Assembly (NCBI GenBank): GCA_003568945.1 | Contig: BDIP01000147.1 | Coordinates: 1-25,815, forward strand | DNA from: Kipferlia bialata | Lineage: Eukaryota > Fornicata | Reading direction: 5' to 3' | Length of the DNA: 25,815 nucleotides | Part shown: in pieces, positions 1 through 12,538 of the stretch | Layout of the letters: every line of letters starts with the position of its first letter | Position numbering within the stretch: position 1 is the first letter of the stretch | The notes under the pieces: generated by a model | What the model was told of the DNA's origin: nothing | The model's database searches: none | What the model saw: the letters and a program-made list of their open reading frames with translations, nothing else | Program-made: the position numbers and the translations under genes

Positions 1-3000
1 TCACTAGGTTCTCACCAGAGTGGGACACCAGGTGGCTGCCCTCAAGGTCGTCCAACACCACAACCCCAGTCTCAGGGTGGATGGTCAGCTGGGCAAAGTG
101 CTCACTTCCAATCACGACATCCGCTGCAACGTTAGCGGATGTCTCTCCAGCCCATAGGTAAGTATCTCCCCCCTCAGTGAGAACACTCGTGGGAGAGCTC
201 CCAGCACGCAGAATCAGGTCTCCACCACTCTTGTCTGTCGTGCCGTCCTGACCGGCTATGGTAGTGGTGAAGCCTGAATCCGTAGACGTTGGCCTCGTGA
301 ATATCACGTCCTGGTCAACCTCTCCGTACTCAATACGCTGTCCCATCAGCTGAACAGAAGGGTTTGACACAGAGTTAACGCTGTTACCAATGGTGACTGG
401 GGTGTCGTCCTTGGCAGTGACAACGAGACCTGCGTCAATGTTCTGCACAATGGGAGTGTCCACGTTGTCAACAACGTGTAGCACGCCACGGACAGTCGTG
501 TCAATGGTGGAGGTTCCAATTAGAACACCAGCCGTGTTCTGTCCAATGTCAACAGTACCAGCCTCATCAACAGTGACACCGAGTCCACCCAAGAATATGG
601 TACCATCTGTACCACCCACGTTGGAATTGTTGCCAAACAGGATCTCAATATCATTACAGGCCCCAGCAACATCACAGTCCGCAGTCCTAACCACGAGGGA
701 CTTGCTGTCTCCAGCCTTCTCAATGGTGAAGTCCTCACTGCAATCAAGGTCAAGGCGGTCTCCATACACTCGGAGATCGGCTAGAATCTGTGTATCGGCA
801 GCATTGCGGCCAATGACGACAGTGCCGCAGTTTCCCTCAGCAGAGTCGCATCCAGGCTGGAGCTCCAGGTCCCCACCCACCACATCGCTATCCTGCCCAA
901 TGATCACGAAAGAGGAGACGGTCGAACCAGTGGTGTCCTCACGGCGAAGAGTGAAAGGCGTGGAATTACTGTTTCCCAGCTCTAGAAGAGTTCCATGAAC
1001 GTGTAGGTCCTGAGCGGAAATGACATCAGAGAGAATGGTGGTCGATAGAGCGGATGCTCCAATCTCCACAACACTGGCGTCTCCGACAGTGTTTGTTCCA
1101 CTGTCAAGGTAGAGAGATCCAGCAGCAATACCATCTCCAGCGCGTATCACGATATCCCCTCCGTTATTGCCACCCTCTGCCCCGAGAATGGAGAGAGAGC
1201 GAGACACAGCTGAACTGTTAGCCATGTGAGATATCGTAAAGTCGTCCTGAGTCCACAACTCGATGTTGTGGTGGTGCTCAGTCTCGGGGAAGACCTTCAC
1301 CCTACCGGTGGAGACTGGGGAGATGTGTACCTCTCCGTCCTCCCCTCCTGACCCATTGACAAATCCCTCAATGATAAGGTTGCCAACATCAGCAGGTGCA
1401 ACAACACTCGAGGAAGCCTCCATCTGAATCGTGTAGTCTCCGTTCCCAGCCTTACTCACAGTGAGAGTGGTCCCCTCGAGTATAGTCTCGGTGGCCAAGG
1501 CCGTGAAGGTACCAGTCAGGTCTAGGGTGTGGTCGATATATGTGGGCACTCCATCATGTGCAATTCGCACCTCTGTGGTAGAGGCCTCAGTGCCTAGGGT
1601 GGTGTCGAGGTCTGTACCAATCTGGATAGCTCCATAGTTGGCCTCAATGACAAAGTCGGGAAGACTGCTGTAGACGGTGCCTCGCACATTCAAGTTGGAC
1701 CTGATCTGGGTCAGACCAGCAGCGCGAGATATCACTACGGATGTAGCCTCGATGGCTCCAAGGGAGACTGTGCCTGCTAGGGTGTCATAACGACCAGTCC
1801 CGGCGTCAATGGTGACAGAGCCACCAAAGGGATCCAGCACGGAGTATGTCTCTGTTGCACCGGCGTTGCCACCCGTGATGACGACATCCCCTCCGTCCTT
1901 CTCGAAGGCTCCGTCCTGGCCGAGTATGTTGAACTGGTGGCCTGCTGAGAAGGAGACTGGCCTGGTCAGGGAGAAGTCCGTCTCATCCTCACCAAGCTCT
2001 GCACCATCACCCCTCACGGTGAGGGAGACTGTGTTGGAGGGGTTGCCAACCTCGACATCAGTGCTGGATGCACCAATGTACACCTGTCCATCGATGGCAT
2101 TCATTGTGAGGGATCCACCTTGGTCAACAGTGGCCAGGAGCCGATGTCCATACACTGTACCCTCGGTGTACATGTCACCCAGAATAGTGGTAGCTGTAGA
2201 AGCAGAGGCCACTGTAACACCGGCCGATGCTTGACCGAGAAGGAGCTTCTCGCCAGACAAAGCGTCGAGGGGAGAGGTTGTGTACAGAGTGGCAGAACCA
2301 GATGTGGTGCTGCCAATGGTCACATCCCCAGAGGCTGAGTCAGAGGTCAGGAAGAGGTCAGAGTCCCCAGAGTATAGGGAGAAGGACTCCATCGAGCGTA
2401 CAGTTGTAGTCTGGAGCTCCGAGAGTATCTCCACGTAGTCTCCAGAAGAGTGGCCGATGGTGACATTGACATCAGCATCGAGTAGAAGAGACTCTCCCGC
2501 AAGTGAGTGTACAGATGGGGCAGTCACTCCATCCTCCACATACAGGGTGCCACCGACAGAGGTGGGTACGGATGCCCCTCCAATCAAGACCTCGGCAGTG
2601 GTGGTCTCTCCGATGGAGACAGACCCCATGTCAGTCACTACACCAGTGGTGGCCTCCCCACCCACAAGATACACATTCCCACCGGTGGCTCCGGCTCCAC
2701 CAGTCATAGTCACCTCTCCACCCTCAGCAGCAGCAGACTCATGTCCTGCGACTACCAGAGAGCCGGTCCCACCACGTGCAATCGTGTAGGATTCACCTGC
2801 ATCCAACTCATCGCCCAAAGAGAGCGACTCCCCCCCAAACACTACATCACCATGCACTAGGAACTCCCCTACCGTTGAGCCCACCTCCACTGTCCCACAG
2901 GTGGCGCCGTCGCTGTCGCATCCAGCAACGAGACGCAGGTCACCTGGTATCAGACACTACCACCATATTACTGGATAGAGTATCTATAGACGACTAGGAT

Positions 3001-6000
3001 AATAATATAACTCATCGGTACCTGGGGAGACTGCACCGGGGTTGGTGGGCGACGCTAACACGTCTTGGCCTGAGATAGTAGTAGTGCCGGCTGTGGCTGG
3101 GGTACTGGAAACAGCGGAGGCGTCGATAACAGGCCTCCCTATAGTAACTTGCTGGATGTGAGAAAACAACAGTAATACATATATGGCATATAACTATATA
3201 TACCTGTCCAGTGAGTGTGGCGTCAGTCCCGAGGCTAATGAATCCGGAATCGACTGTCAGTGTGCCTGTGACAGAGGTATCTGGCACAATCGTGACAGAC
3301 TCTGTATCTGAAAGGGCGTCACACCCGATACAGACAGAGCCGCTTTCGGACGCATCGCCACCGTCTATGAAAACCGTGCCTCCCACCGTAGAGCCTGAGC
3401 CTCCGGTTATGTACACGTCGCCTCCCAGCTGGTGGGAGGCAGTGGCGCCCTTGACGGTAAGAGACGCCGCCTTGTGGTCAGCAGTAGCATTGCTGTCGGA
3501 GGGAAGGCTGATGGTGACAGCCTCCTCCACCTCTCCGATCTCGAGGGTGTCGCCCAGCACGTAGGTGTTCCCTCCGAGCACAACGTCTCCTCTTCCCTCA
3601 TAGTTGACACGCACAGTGCCCTGCCCCTCGCCAGGGTAGTCGCTCTGGTTGTAGATACCCTCTAGATCTAGGGACCCAGTCACAGTGCCTGGTACAACTG
3701 CCACCCTGGGCATAGAGACAGTGAAGGTGTCTGCCTTGGGGGTGTCCGAGCCAGTACTCAGGCTCAGGGAGCCACCCTCCAGAGAGAGAGTATCCTCCAT
3801 GACAACCTCTCCACTAACAATGAGGGTACCAACGACACTGGTTGGAACGGTGAGGGCACCTAGGGAAACGCCAGTGGTGCCAGATGAGGCACCTACCACG
3901 ACAGAGCCACCGGTTCCACCGATTCCCGCCTCTCCTCCCTCGATCGATACATCACCCCCAGTGTATCCTGAGCCACCCTGGATCAGCACTGTACCTCCCG
4001 TGTCCTTGGTCCCTGTGGACACGGAGGCAGTGCCTCCCACCACGACAACGTCTCCAGCCGTGTATGCATCTACCGCATCTGGGAGCGTGTCCGCGGGGTA
4101 TGCTACAGAGACATCCTGTCCCTCTATCCTGAATGAGGGAGAGACCAGGACGGTCTCGTCCCAGGCACCTGCCTCCATGGAGATTGTAAAGTCTGCCTCT
4201 CCATCAAGCCTGCTCCCGAGGACCAGGCCGGTCCCTTCGACCGTGACGTCCTCCTTGAAGGACGCAGGTCTGTTAATATACACTGTGCCGTCGAGAGGGG
4301 ACTCTCCCCCGACATGCACGTCTCCCCCGGTGTCACCTATGTACACCCCTCCCCCACAGGACTCTCCCTGTCTAACATGCACTGCTCCGCCAGAGCCACC
4401 ACCTGAGGCCGTGCACTCACCTCCCTCTACCATGACGTCTCCTCCTGTCATGTTGGAGGCCTGACCCCTCAGCGTGGTGTCAGACCCGGCATACCCACTC
4501 CTAGCAGCCACTCTCTGTATGGTATACTCCGGATTGGTCAGATAGGCGGTATCGTCACTCGTCAAGGAGAGAGGGTCCCCAAGATACAGGTCATGTGACG
4601 CGATATACGTGGCTGAATCTCCATCCCCCTCTGGGGCCAGAGTGCCAATCCGAATACTGCCGCTAGAGGCACCTACATATACAACTCCATTACTCAGGGG
4701 GCCTACACCTGCATCGACAGTGATATCCCCGCCCACCCCCACCTGGGAGTGCAGCCCTGCCCCCCCTGACAGGGCTAGGGTCCCACCATAGCCAGAGGCA
4801 GCACCAGCAGCCAGCACCACCTGGGTGCCGTCGCTACTGGTGGGCCTACTGGATGGGCTCATATTGATCGTATCTGTTGCATCGTCGGGTCTCTCCAGGA
4901 GGATGTCTCCCGATACCACCATACCATAATTAGCATATAGGAGGCCGTCCACGACCACCTTATCGGCCTCTCCCCCGAGGCGCACATACCCGTCTGACCC
5001 AGCCCCTGCGTCTAGGTACAGAGACCCAGAGACAGGTCCGGACCCTGCCTGGATGGTGATGTCACCTCCGGAGATATCAGAGTCCTGGCCAGTTATGATG
5101 GTCTCCCCTCCAGCCTCTGTGGTGGCTACACGGCTGAGAGTGAAGGTACCCGTAGAGGACAGATAGAGCTCCTTGGAGAGGTATAAGGGGGACTCAATGG
5201 AGACGGTCCCAGAAGTATCGGCACTCCCAAGCACAATATCAGTCACTATTCCGGCGTCACTGCCGATCGATATGGTACCCGCAGAGTTGGTATCACCCAC
5301 AGAGAGAGAGAGAGAGTCTGACACAGAGAGGATGGAGCTCTCAACGCTCAGAGGAGAGTTGACCACAACAGACCCTGCAGCGTGGGACAGGGACACCGAC
5401 AGGGCGTTCTCTGTTCCGACATACACCACTCCACTCTGCTCCTGGCCAACTCCAGCACCTGCATCTAACTTGAGGTCACCTCCCAGTGGGAGAGAGGGAT
5501 CCCCAGGGTAGGGCAGACCGCAGTCACCGGCAGAGAGCACAAGGGTGCCTCCCGACTTCCCTGCGTCTCCCCCCTGGCCTAGGATGTATGTGGCGGACCC
5601 GTCCATCGTGGACTCAGCAGTGGGTCTGGAGAGAGTGTAGTCCAGAGCGTCACTGCCGAGGATGGCCCCTGTTCCCATGAGGGTCACACCTGCAGTGCTA
5701 GGGGGGCCCAGATACACACCGGCAGAGGTCTGGCCGAGGTAGACGGTACCAGCTGCCTCCCCGCCAGTGCCTCCGTCCACATACACACTGCCGCCCTTTC
5801 CAGTAGAGGAGCTGCCTCCCACCAGCTGCAGAGTGCCGCCTGTCTCTGAGTCACCAGCTGTGTCCTGAGGGTGAGTCACAATTGAGAAGGAGAGAGAGAG
5901 AGACTGTCCCATACCTGACCAGCCACGATCAAGGGCTGGGCCACTCCCGATGTGGAGGGCCTACTCAGGGTGAATGCCTCTGAGGCTGTGCCAATGGTGA

Positions 6001-6916
6001 GGCTCTGCTCCAGCACCACCTCTCCCCCAAAGGTGGTGGTAGTGGCATCAATGACTACGGTACTCTCGGTCACTGAGAGGATGTTGTTCAGAGATACAGT
6101 CTCTCCAGATACTGAGACAGAACCCTGGTGCAGGATTCCAGTCCCTCCGCTGATATCAATGGACCCTCCTGTGTCTGCCCCCACCCCAGCAGTGATGGCC
6201 AGGGGTGCACCGGTGGTGTCAGTGGCAGTGGTGGACTCCACAGTCACCTCAATGCCTGGTATGAGAGGGAGGAGGGGGCAGAGTGAAGATGTACATATTG
6301 TGAAGTACCTGTGACGTCTGACCCATCACTGTTGGCAATGGTGAGCACTGGTCCGGTAGAGTCAGTGGGGCCAAATGACGCCTGCTGCGCCACAGACAGC
6401 ATGCCGTGTACATAGGCCGTCCTGCCACTGTCACCTATCTGTACATTGCCTGTGGACCTATCTGGTGAGCAAAGGGGGAAAGTATGGGAAAGTGGGGGGG
6501 GGGGGCAACTCTTACATACCTAGCGATATGGACGTCTCCGCTGGCGGTGGCACCCACTCCACCATCTATGTATATGGCACCGCCTGTGCCTGCAGTGGAC
6601 TGCTGTCCGGCTATGGTGAGTCTGCCTGCATCAGCAGTGGTGGCAAGGCGGGATATGGAGAGGTTGGCAGCCTGGGATGTCCCGATGTAGACATTGCTGC
6701 CGACAGTGAGGGAGGATGTGACGGATATGGAGCCCTGCACTGAGGTGGGGGTCCCAGAGGCACCGATAGTGACACTAGAGGTGTCGGAAGTACCGAGGTA
6801 GAGGGACCCGTCGGTTGTTGTGCCCTCCCCTCCGACGATGGAGACATCACCCCCAGTGGTGTCACTCTCTCCTCCCATGATTACCACATTGCCTCCAGAA
6901 ATGGAAGAGGGCTGGC
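1..6916 (-). repeat. Degenerate protein repeats, about 13 units, within the giant surface protein
   Basis: A recurring order of motifs can be followed by eye: a strand ending in TLSR, TISR or similar, then 10-18 variable residues, then a GQ or GH turn, then a GG[DTN][VIL]x[VIL]xGG ladder, then VYIG or VYLG, then a TSVxG turn and two or three LxV strands. Clear units include those with FTLSRVATTEAGG, YTIQRVAARSGYAG, FSLTRPVSFSAG, FTLRREDTTGS and FTRPTSTDSGF. The period varies from about 100 to 150 residues. The alternation of V/I/L with G and polar residues fits a right-handed beta-helix or stacked beta-hairpins. Units are diverged at DNA level, so this is an old repeat under protein-level constraint rather than a recent tandem array. 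Confidence 0.75.
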
Positions 6917-8949
6917 CTGTACATAAGTGCCACTCAGTAGATAACACAGGATAGTATATAGGAATGGTGAGAGATACTACAGGATAGTGCTGAGAATACC
7001 CTACCTGAGAGAGTGAAGTCAGACCCTGCGGCAGATGTGGTAGGCATTGCGATAGAGAACCCATCTACCAGGCCGCCCACCGTGAGTAGGCTACCCTCCA
7101 CAGAGAGTGTGCCCTGGATAGCCATGGCATTGGAGGTAGATACACGGCTCATCGTGTAGGCCGGGTAGTCGGTCATGCCATCCGTGTACAGCAGCGAGAA
7201 GACGGGGGGGTCTGTCTCAAAGGAAGACTCCATCTGGGGTCAGAGCCAGGGGGGGAGAGAGTGTCAATATATACCAGAAACCATCGGATGCCCATACCTT
7301 GTATCCATTCCCTGTGTCTGCTGAGGTCAGGCTGAAGTATGCATCGTGGCCCGTGGAGGCTGTGAGACCAAACCCAGAGTCAGAGTCGGCCTGGGGTCAG
7401 ATAATAAAGAGAGAGAGAAGGGAGTCAATAACATCATGGCTGCATTACAACACTGACCTGAGAGATCAGAATCTCCTCAATGTCCAGAGTACTTGCGGAC
7501 AGAGTTGTGACGTGCACGGAGTCTGTGACAAGCACACCCTCCACATACAGGGTGCCACAGGTATCGGTGGTGGAGTCTGTGGTTGTGCTCTGTCTGACCT
7601 GGGGGTGAGGGGTATTATACGGCATGAGGGGGAAGAGGGAGTAGTATACTAATATGCCCACCTCGAATAGGATGTCGTCTGGGTCATCCCCCACTGTGAC
7701 GCTGAGGCCTGTCCCCTTGCCCTGGTATGCGTTGAGGGCAGACAGCGTGATGGACTCACTCGATGTGCCACTCTGTAATACAAGGGAGCCGGTGGATTCT
7801 GTACCGAGACCTGCCACAGTCACGCTGGGGTCAGACGGCACTAATTACAATACCAATCTCTAATACAAAAAGACCGAATTATATATGAAACACCTCTCCC
7901 CACCTAGCGCTGTCTGTGACGCTGCTGAACATGGAGTGGGAGGCCCCAGACACAGCTATGCTGGATATGGCATCCAGAGAGAGGGTGGGGATGGATACGG
8001 TATCACCCTCAATGTATATGGACGTGACTCCATCGATGTCGAAGGAGACACTGGGGAGGCCAGAGGTCGCGTCATAGCCTGGGATGAGAGGTCACATTGA
8101 ATATGTATATATGTGTGTGAGAGGAGACAGTATGTACCCACCTGTTGTGATCTCGAAGGCATTTGCGGCCTTTGTGACTTGGGACCCCAGGAAGGACTTC
8201 CTGGAGAGGGAGGGGTGCGATGAGGCATCACTCCCGATAGACACACCCTCCCCAGAGCCAGAGAGGCCCTTGGCTGATGTGCGGACTGCAGAGGCATAGG
8301 AGCCGGCTGCAGCTCCAGCGGGGGTAGCAGAAGAGTCTGCGAAGGAGAGAGAGAGGGCAGCGGCCGTCGCTGTTCCATCTACAGAAAGAGTAGATGTGGA
8401 CAGAGCGCCTGGGGATCAGAGAGGAAGGGTATTGAGTGAATACACATATGAATAGAGGAGGGGGAGACTGAGGGTGGGGGTACATAACCGTATTGACTAT
8501 TCTATATATGTATGACATGGTAACAAATACGACTCCCCATCACGAATAAATGTAACCCACACACCACATACAATACATCCACAGTATTGTAAGGGGCTGG
8601 AGACTAAGACTCACGTACCAGTGACAGACAGGGTCTCTGAGGTGGATGTGGTAGTGGTAAGGTCTGTGACAGTCATTGTGGACCACTCGTGGTCTGCCAA
8701 CAGGATGTCCTCTGCCTTGATAGACCCTGTGGAGGACATTGTGATGGCTAACCCGGAGAGAATGAAGGCATAGACCCACACTAGCACAGGAAGCAAGACA
8801 ATGAAGAGAACAATGGAAGCGATAAGTCTCATTCTAGCTGTTCTGCGTCCACTTCGCTTCACTACTACGGTCCTTGGCATCGAGTGAGGCATAGCCGGCC
8901 TATTAGGCATAGGCTCCAGCGTGCGTTCACCGACTAAAGTGAGAGACAT
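1..8949 (-). CDS. Giant signal-anchored beta-strand-repeat surface protein (C-terminus beyond window)
   Basis: Thirteen exons join in phase on the minus strand: 8949-8619, 8408-8142, 8078-7904, 7824-7662, 7598-7458, 7390-7298, 7233-7005, 6916-6520, 6457-6309, 6255-5915, 5864-3204, 3151-3022 and 2943-1. The last exon is open to the window edge, giving at least 2673 residues. The start is uncertain: in-frame ATGs lie at 9000, 8949 and 8910; I chose 8949. Near residue 40-75 a basic stretch (KRSGRRTARMR) is followed by about 24 hydrophobic residues (LIASIVLFIVLLPVLVWVYA region), which looks like an uncleaved type II signal anchor, leaving the long C-terminal part outside the cell or in the lumen. 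The rest is low in Cys and rich in Gly, Ser, Thr and Val, with repeated short strands such as GGDVYITGG and VYIG. The make-up resembles beta-solenoid repeat proteins of protists and algae. An adhesin, scale or coat role is inference only. Donors are GTAYNN or GTGGGN; acceptors are CCCAG-like. Confidence 0.85.
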
Positions 8950-9204
8950 AAAAGGAAATACTCCAAAACATCTCAAAACAGCTATAATACCCATAGACAC
9001 GTACTGTGTGGTTTCGGTCTAACCCGCCCATCACCCATTGTTTACTGAGGTCGTCCTAGGGTGCACAGGCGTGGCCGATGAAGAGGGCATGTTCAGCGAA
9101 GTAGGCAGAATCACTACACCCCTTAGTCCTCGTTCCCACCCAAAAACATTGCTGCTCACTGATTTGTGAGTCACTGTCAGTGACTCTCTTCTCAAAGGCT
9201 GGAC
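8950..9204. promoter_or_regulatory. Divergent spacer between the surface-protein gene and the membrane-protein gene
   Basis: About 255 bp separate the chosen start of the minus-strand gene from the plus-strand ATG at 9205, so both promoters and both 5' UTRs must sit here, or overlap the first exons. I see no TATA box or clear initiator. The only structured element is a perfect palindrome at 9168-9186. If the upstream ATG at 9000 is the true start of the minus-strand gene, the spacer shrinks to about 200 bp. Confidence 0.5.
9168..9186. promoter_or_regulatory. Perfect 9+1+9 palindrome just upstream of the ATG at 9205
   Basis: The sequence GAGTCACTGTCAGTGACTC has two perfect 9-base arms around a single T. 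It ends 18 bases before the ATG. It could be a dimeric factor site shared by the divergent pair, or a hairpin in the 5' UTR. The core TCACTG/CAGTGA does not match a binding site I can name. Confidence 0.4.
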
Positions 9205-12200
9205 ATGAGAGTCTGTGTCCTAGTCCTCTTAAGTCTAGCCCTCTATTGTGCAGCAGATGTGTGTGGTACGTTACTCGTTAAGGGCTTCATGTGAAGTGTT
9301 GATCATATTGATTGACTGAGAACTACCTCTATCTCATTCAAGCATTTGTATATGTGCCACATACTAATGGCTGGTCATGATAAGAACATGTGTTTTGAAC
9401 AGTTGCTGTGTTGTCACTCCCCCCCCCCCTCCCCCTCCCCCTGGCTTCGTCTCCGTCTCACAGTAGAGGACAACATCCTGTGGTCTGGGTTTCTGTCGGC
9501 CACCCCTGTACTCATAGAGTCCCAGCCTGACTCTAACGTGTGCCCGTCACTCAATGGGGTTCGTGGGTTTGATTTCTTCTGTTGTTGTTTAGTACTGTCT
9601 GAATGTCTTATCTCTACCACTCCCTCTATCCTTCCTCCTCTCTGCCCTCACCCCCAGCAGCCCAGTTGCTGCTCCATCGGTGTATATGGCGACATATCTG
9701 TAAAGCACCAGGCCATCAGGGATAGCATCGACTCCGTGCTTCTGTCTCTCTATGATGGGTCGGTGTGGTCGGGACTGCAGAACAGTATCAGCAGTGCCTG
9801 TGGGGATGTGACAGGTGCCTTCTACCAGAATATATATGCATCTTACTCTAGTTATCCTCTCTTCCATCTTTCTCCCCCATCTTACCACCTCTCCTCCCTG
9901 ACTCCCAGAGGACTCTGTGCTCTCCTCCTCCTGCACCTTCTTCAACAGTCTGCTGGCACTGCTACAGACCACATCCAAGACATTTGCCTCAGAGGCAGCA
10001 GGATGCGCCACCAAGATGCTCGAGTGAGTGTTAGTATGTATATAAGTGTGTGGCAACCATTCCTCTATACCCTGCCCTCACCCCATAGGTATGAGGCCGG
10101 TATGTTCTGTCTGGCCTGTGACCCCAACTACACAGACCACGTGGTGGACAGCGTCATCAGGTGGGGGATGGTATACTCTTCTTGTCATACTCTGTTATAG
10201 TGTTACTCTCTGGGGTATCGTCATTTGTTTTCTGCTGTCTCTCTATCTCTCTCCCCTCCCCACCCCAGCATTGCCACCTCTGTCACCACCACCCTGGGGG
10301 ATGAGTGCTGTGGGGCATTCCAGGCGGTGCTGTCTCTGACCACTGAGATAGAGCCCCTTCTGGTGGAGTATGTGTGTGGTCTGGTGAGTGAGGATGTCTC
10401 TCTTCCTGTTCCCTAAGTACTATACCATACCCTTATCCTCACACCAGGTTGGCCTGATGACCGTATACATACACACATATATACACATATACCCTCACTG
10501 CCAGGTTGGGGATGAGGGTGACATCCTGTATGAGACTTGTGAGCTGGGCATTGAGACAGCTGTCGACAGCCTCATCCCAGATGGTACGGGGAGACAGCAC
10601 TGTGATACGTGTGTATAAGCCACAACATTGAACCTCCCTCCCTTTTCTTCCCTCACCTCCCAGTCCTGTCCAACAGTGACATCTGTCCCGCTGTGGCCAC
10701 CTTCCTAGGGGACCTTCTAGTGGGTATAGACATCAGCTCGGCATCGGCCGCCCTGGAGGTATGAGGTTGACCTGTCTCAGTGGTTCCTATCACTCACTCT
10801 CTAGTAAGTATCATCCCCCCACCCCAGGCCTCCTTCGCGGTGCTTGACATCCTCAAGACAGTGGGCATAGTGGACTCATCTGATGTCTCAGGTGGGGTAT
10901 GAGTACCTTGTAACATCCTCTGGCCCCTTCCTCCCCACCCCACTCCTCACCCCTTTCTCCTCCTCACCCACTAGGCTATGCCGCCAGTATGGTCGATGCC
11001 AAGTCCATGGCTGCCCCCAAGTGAGTGGCTGGTCCCATACAGTGACTGCTCTCCCTTTGTGTCTCTCTACTCCTCTACCCCTCACCCCCAGGTCCATATT
11101 TGATGACATCATCAGTCTCTTCACAGACGATGAGGACCTGTCCAACGCATACAGTGCAGATGGGTATGACCCAATCCCAAAGGGGCAGGTGGGTGGAGGA
11201 CATACATATTTATAGACACTGTTCACACATACGCCCCTCTCGTCTCACTCTCTCCCTGTGCCTCACTCCCAGGCCTCTGAGCTAGACACCTCCATCACCA
11301 TGCCCCAGGATGAGGCAGAGGGCATGGAGCAGTGGATGCAGTATGCGCTGTATGCTCTAGGTACCCCAAGTGCTTCTTCGCAATAATCTGCATTTACACT
11401 CATAGGTATTCATTGCACATACCTCACCCCCAGCGGCCGTGCTGTACCTGGTCCTGGGTGTGGTGCTGGGGTGCTTCCTCCATGCAAGACGGGTCACAAA
11501 GAGAGGTGGGGGTGTGTGGTTCTACTATGTATGTCTCTTATATACCACGACTCTGTCTCACCCCAGTGGCCCCCGGCCCTAGCCCCCTTCCCTCAGTGGA
11601 TCAGTCCAGGTACCTATCTGTCTGTGTATGTGTGTTGCATCGTGTGTCTCCTCTGTTGTATGACTCTCTCTCTCTCCCTCCCCAACCCCCAGGCCCTCCT
11701 GGTATGGCCACACGGATGATGCCTCGGTTAGTGGCAAGGTACCATTGATGTCTCTTGCACTCTCACTGTCTTCCTCCAAGGTGTCTCTCTGTGTACACTA
11801 ATCCCTCACCCCCAGGCCAAGAAGCCCTCTGTGTCCATGGGTGACAGGATGGCAGGTGGGGGTTGTATCATCAGTACATCTTCACCGTACAGTTATCTAT
11901 GTATGATAGAGTGGTTTCGTTATAAAGATAGGCAAGAGTCTTACCTCCAGGATGGCGTGCCTCCTATACCGCATGGAAGGCGAAGAGGGAGGAGGAGAAG
12001 CTGAGGAAGCTGAGGTATTGATTAGTGTATCCATCTCTCTGGCACATCACATCATATCCCATCTCTCTGTGTGTGTGTGTCTCTCTCCCCCTCATTGACC
12101 CTTAGGATGAAGGGCAAGGCCCCCTCTCAGGTGCCACAGACCAGGGCAGAGGCATACAGGTACACGATTGCATGTCACTTAGCTCTTCTCTCACACCCTT

Positions 12201-12538
12201 GTCACAGGCTACTCTCACCAACAGGGTTGCCTCTATGGACCATGTGGCCAACTTCAACAGGTACGTGTGAGTGTTACTTCAGGCATCTACCTCTCTTCGC
12301 ATTCCCCCCTCCCTCCATAACCGTAGGTCTCCTCAGGCGTCTCCATACTCCTCCGGTCCCAGCCGCTCTCTATCCTCTTCTTTTGCAGCAGGGTAAGTGT
12401 GTAAAACTACTGTCTCTCTCTCTCTCTACCTCCATCCTCACCCTCAGCACCACCCGGACCCCCCCTCCCCTCCCCTCCAGAAGAGCCCCCCCTCTGCCCC
12501 CTAGGAGGGCACCCGCACCCCCCATGGCAGGGCACTAG
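9205..12538 (+). CDS. Single-pass type I membrane protein with proline-rich cytosolic tail, family unknown
   Basis: Twenty-one exons join in phase: 9205-9265, 9464-9558, 9658-9814, 9909-10023, 10089-10160, 10269-10383, 10505-10583, 10664-10758, 10828-10891, 10975-11020, 11092-11188, 11273-11360, 11434-11505, 11567-11609, 11693-11738, 11816-11855, 11951-12014, 12106-12159, 12225-12260, 12327-12392 and 12448-12538 (TAG). This gives 531 residues. The first 17 residues (MRVCVLVLLSLALYCAA) are a typical signal peptide. Residues about 20-355 form a Cys-containing, helix-prone ectodomain. A hydrophobic segment at about 356-377 (VLYLVLGVVLGCFL) is followed by HARR, the usual cytosolic stop-transfer signal. 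The tail of about 150 residues has a charged stretch (AKREEEKLRKLR) and ends in PPPLPSRR and PPLPPRR, which resemble SH3- or profilin-binding motifs. The exon 2 to 3 junction is the least certain (weak donor GTTCGT). A cell-surface receptor or adhesion role is inference. Confidence 0.8.
10443..10463 (+). repeat. Partial copy of an exon start inside the intron before 10505
   Basis: The stretch CAGGTTGGCCTGATGACC resembles the real exon start CAGGTTGGGGATGAGGGTGA at 10502. It also works as a 15-nt in-phase mini-exon (10448-10462, followed by GTATAC) that would add VGLMT. It may be an alternative exon or a decayed copy of the exon edge; the match is short. Confidence 0.35.

Noticed and set aside
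390-4464. Long plus-strand open frames (up to 259 codons) opposite the giant surface-protein gene
   Set aside because: They are antisense shadows of a long minus-strand frame with strong codon bias; their translations are Pro/Ser/Thr-rich with no domain, and the minus-strand reading has repeats, splice sites and consistent phase.
1-6916. Phage tail-fibre or virus-derived origin of the beta-strand-repeat protein
   Set aside because: The gene has a eukaryotic signal anchor and twelve spliceosomal introns in this window, and no virus hallmark gene lies nearby; the likeness is only to beta-solenoid folds in general.
9158-9163. Shared operon-like or polycistronic transcription of the plus-strand genes
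   Set aside because: Spacers of about 420 and 1400 bp, individual starts and dense spliceosomal introns fit independent eukaryotic genes.
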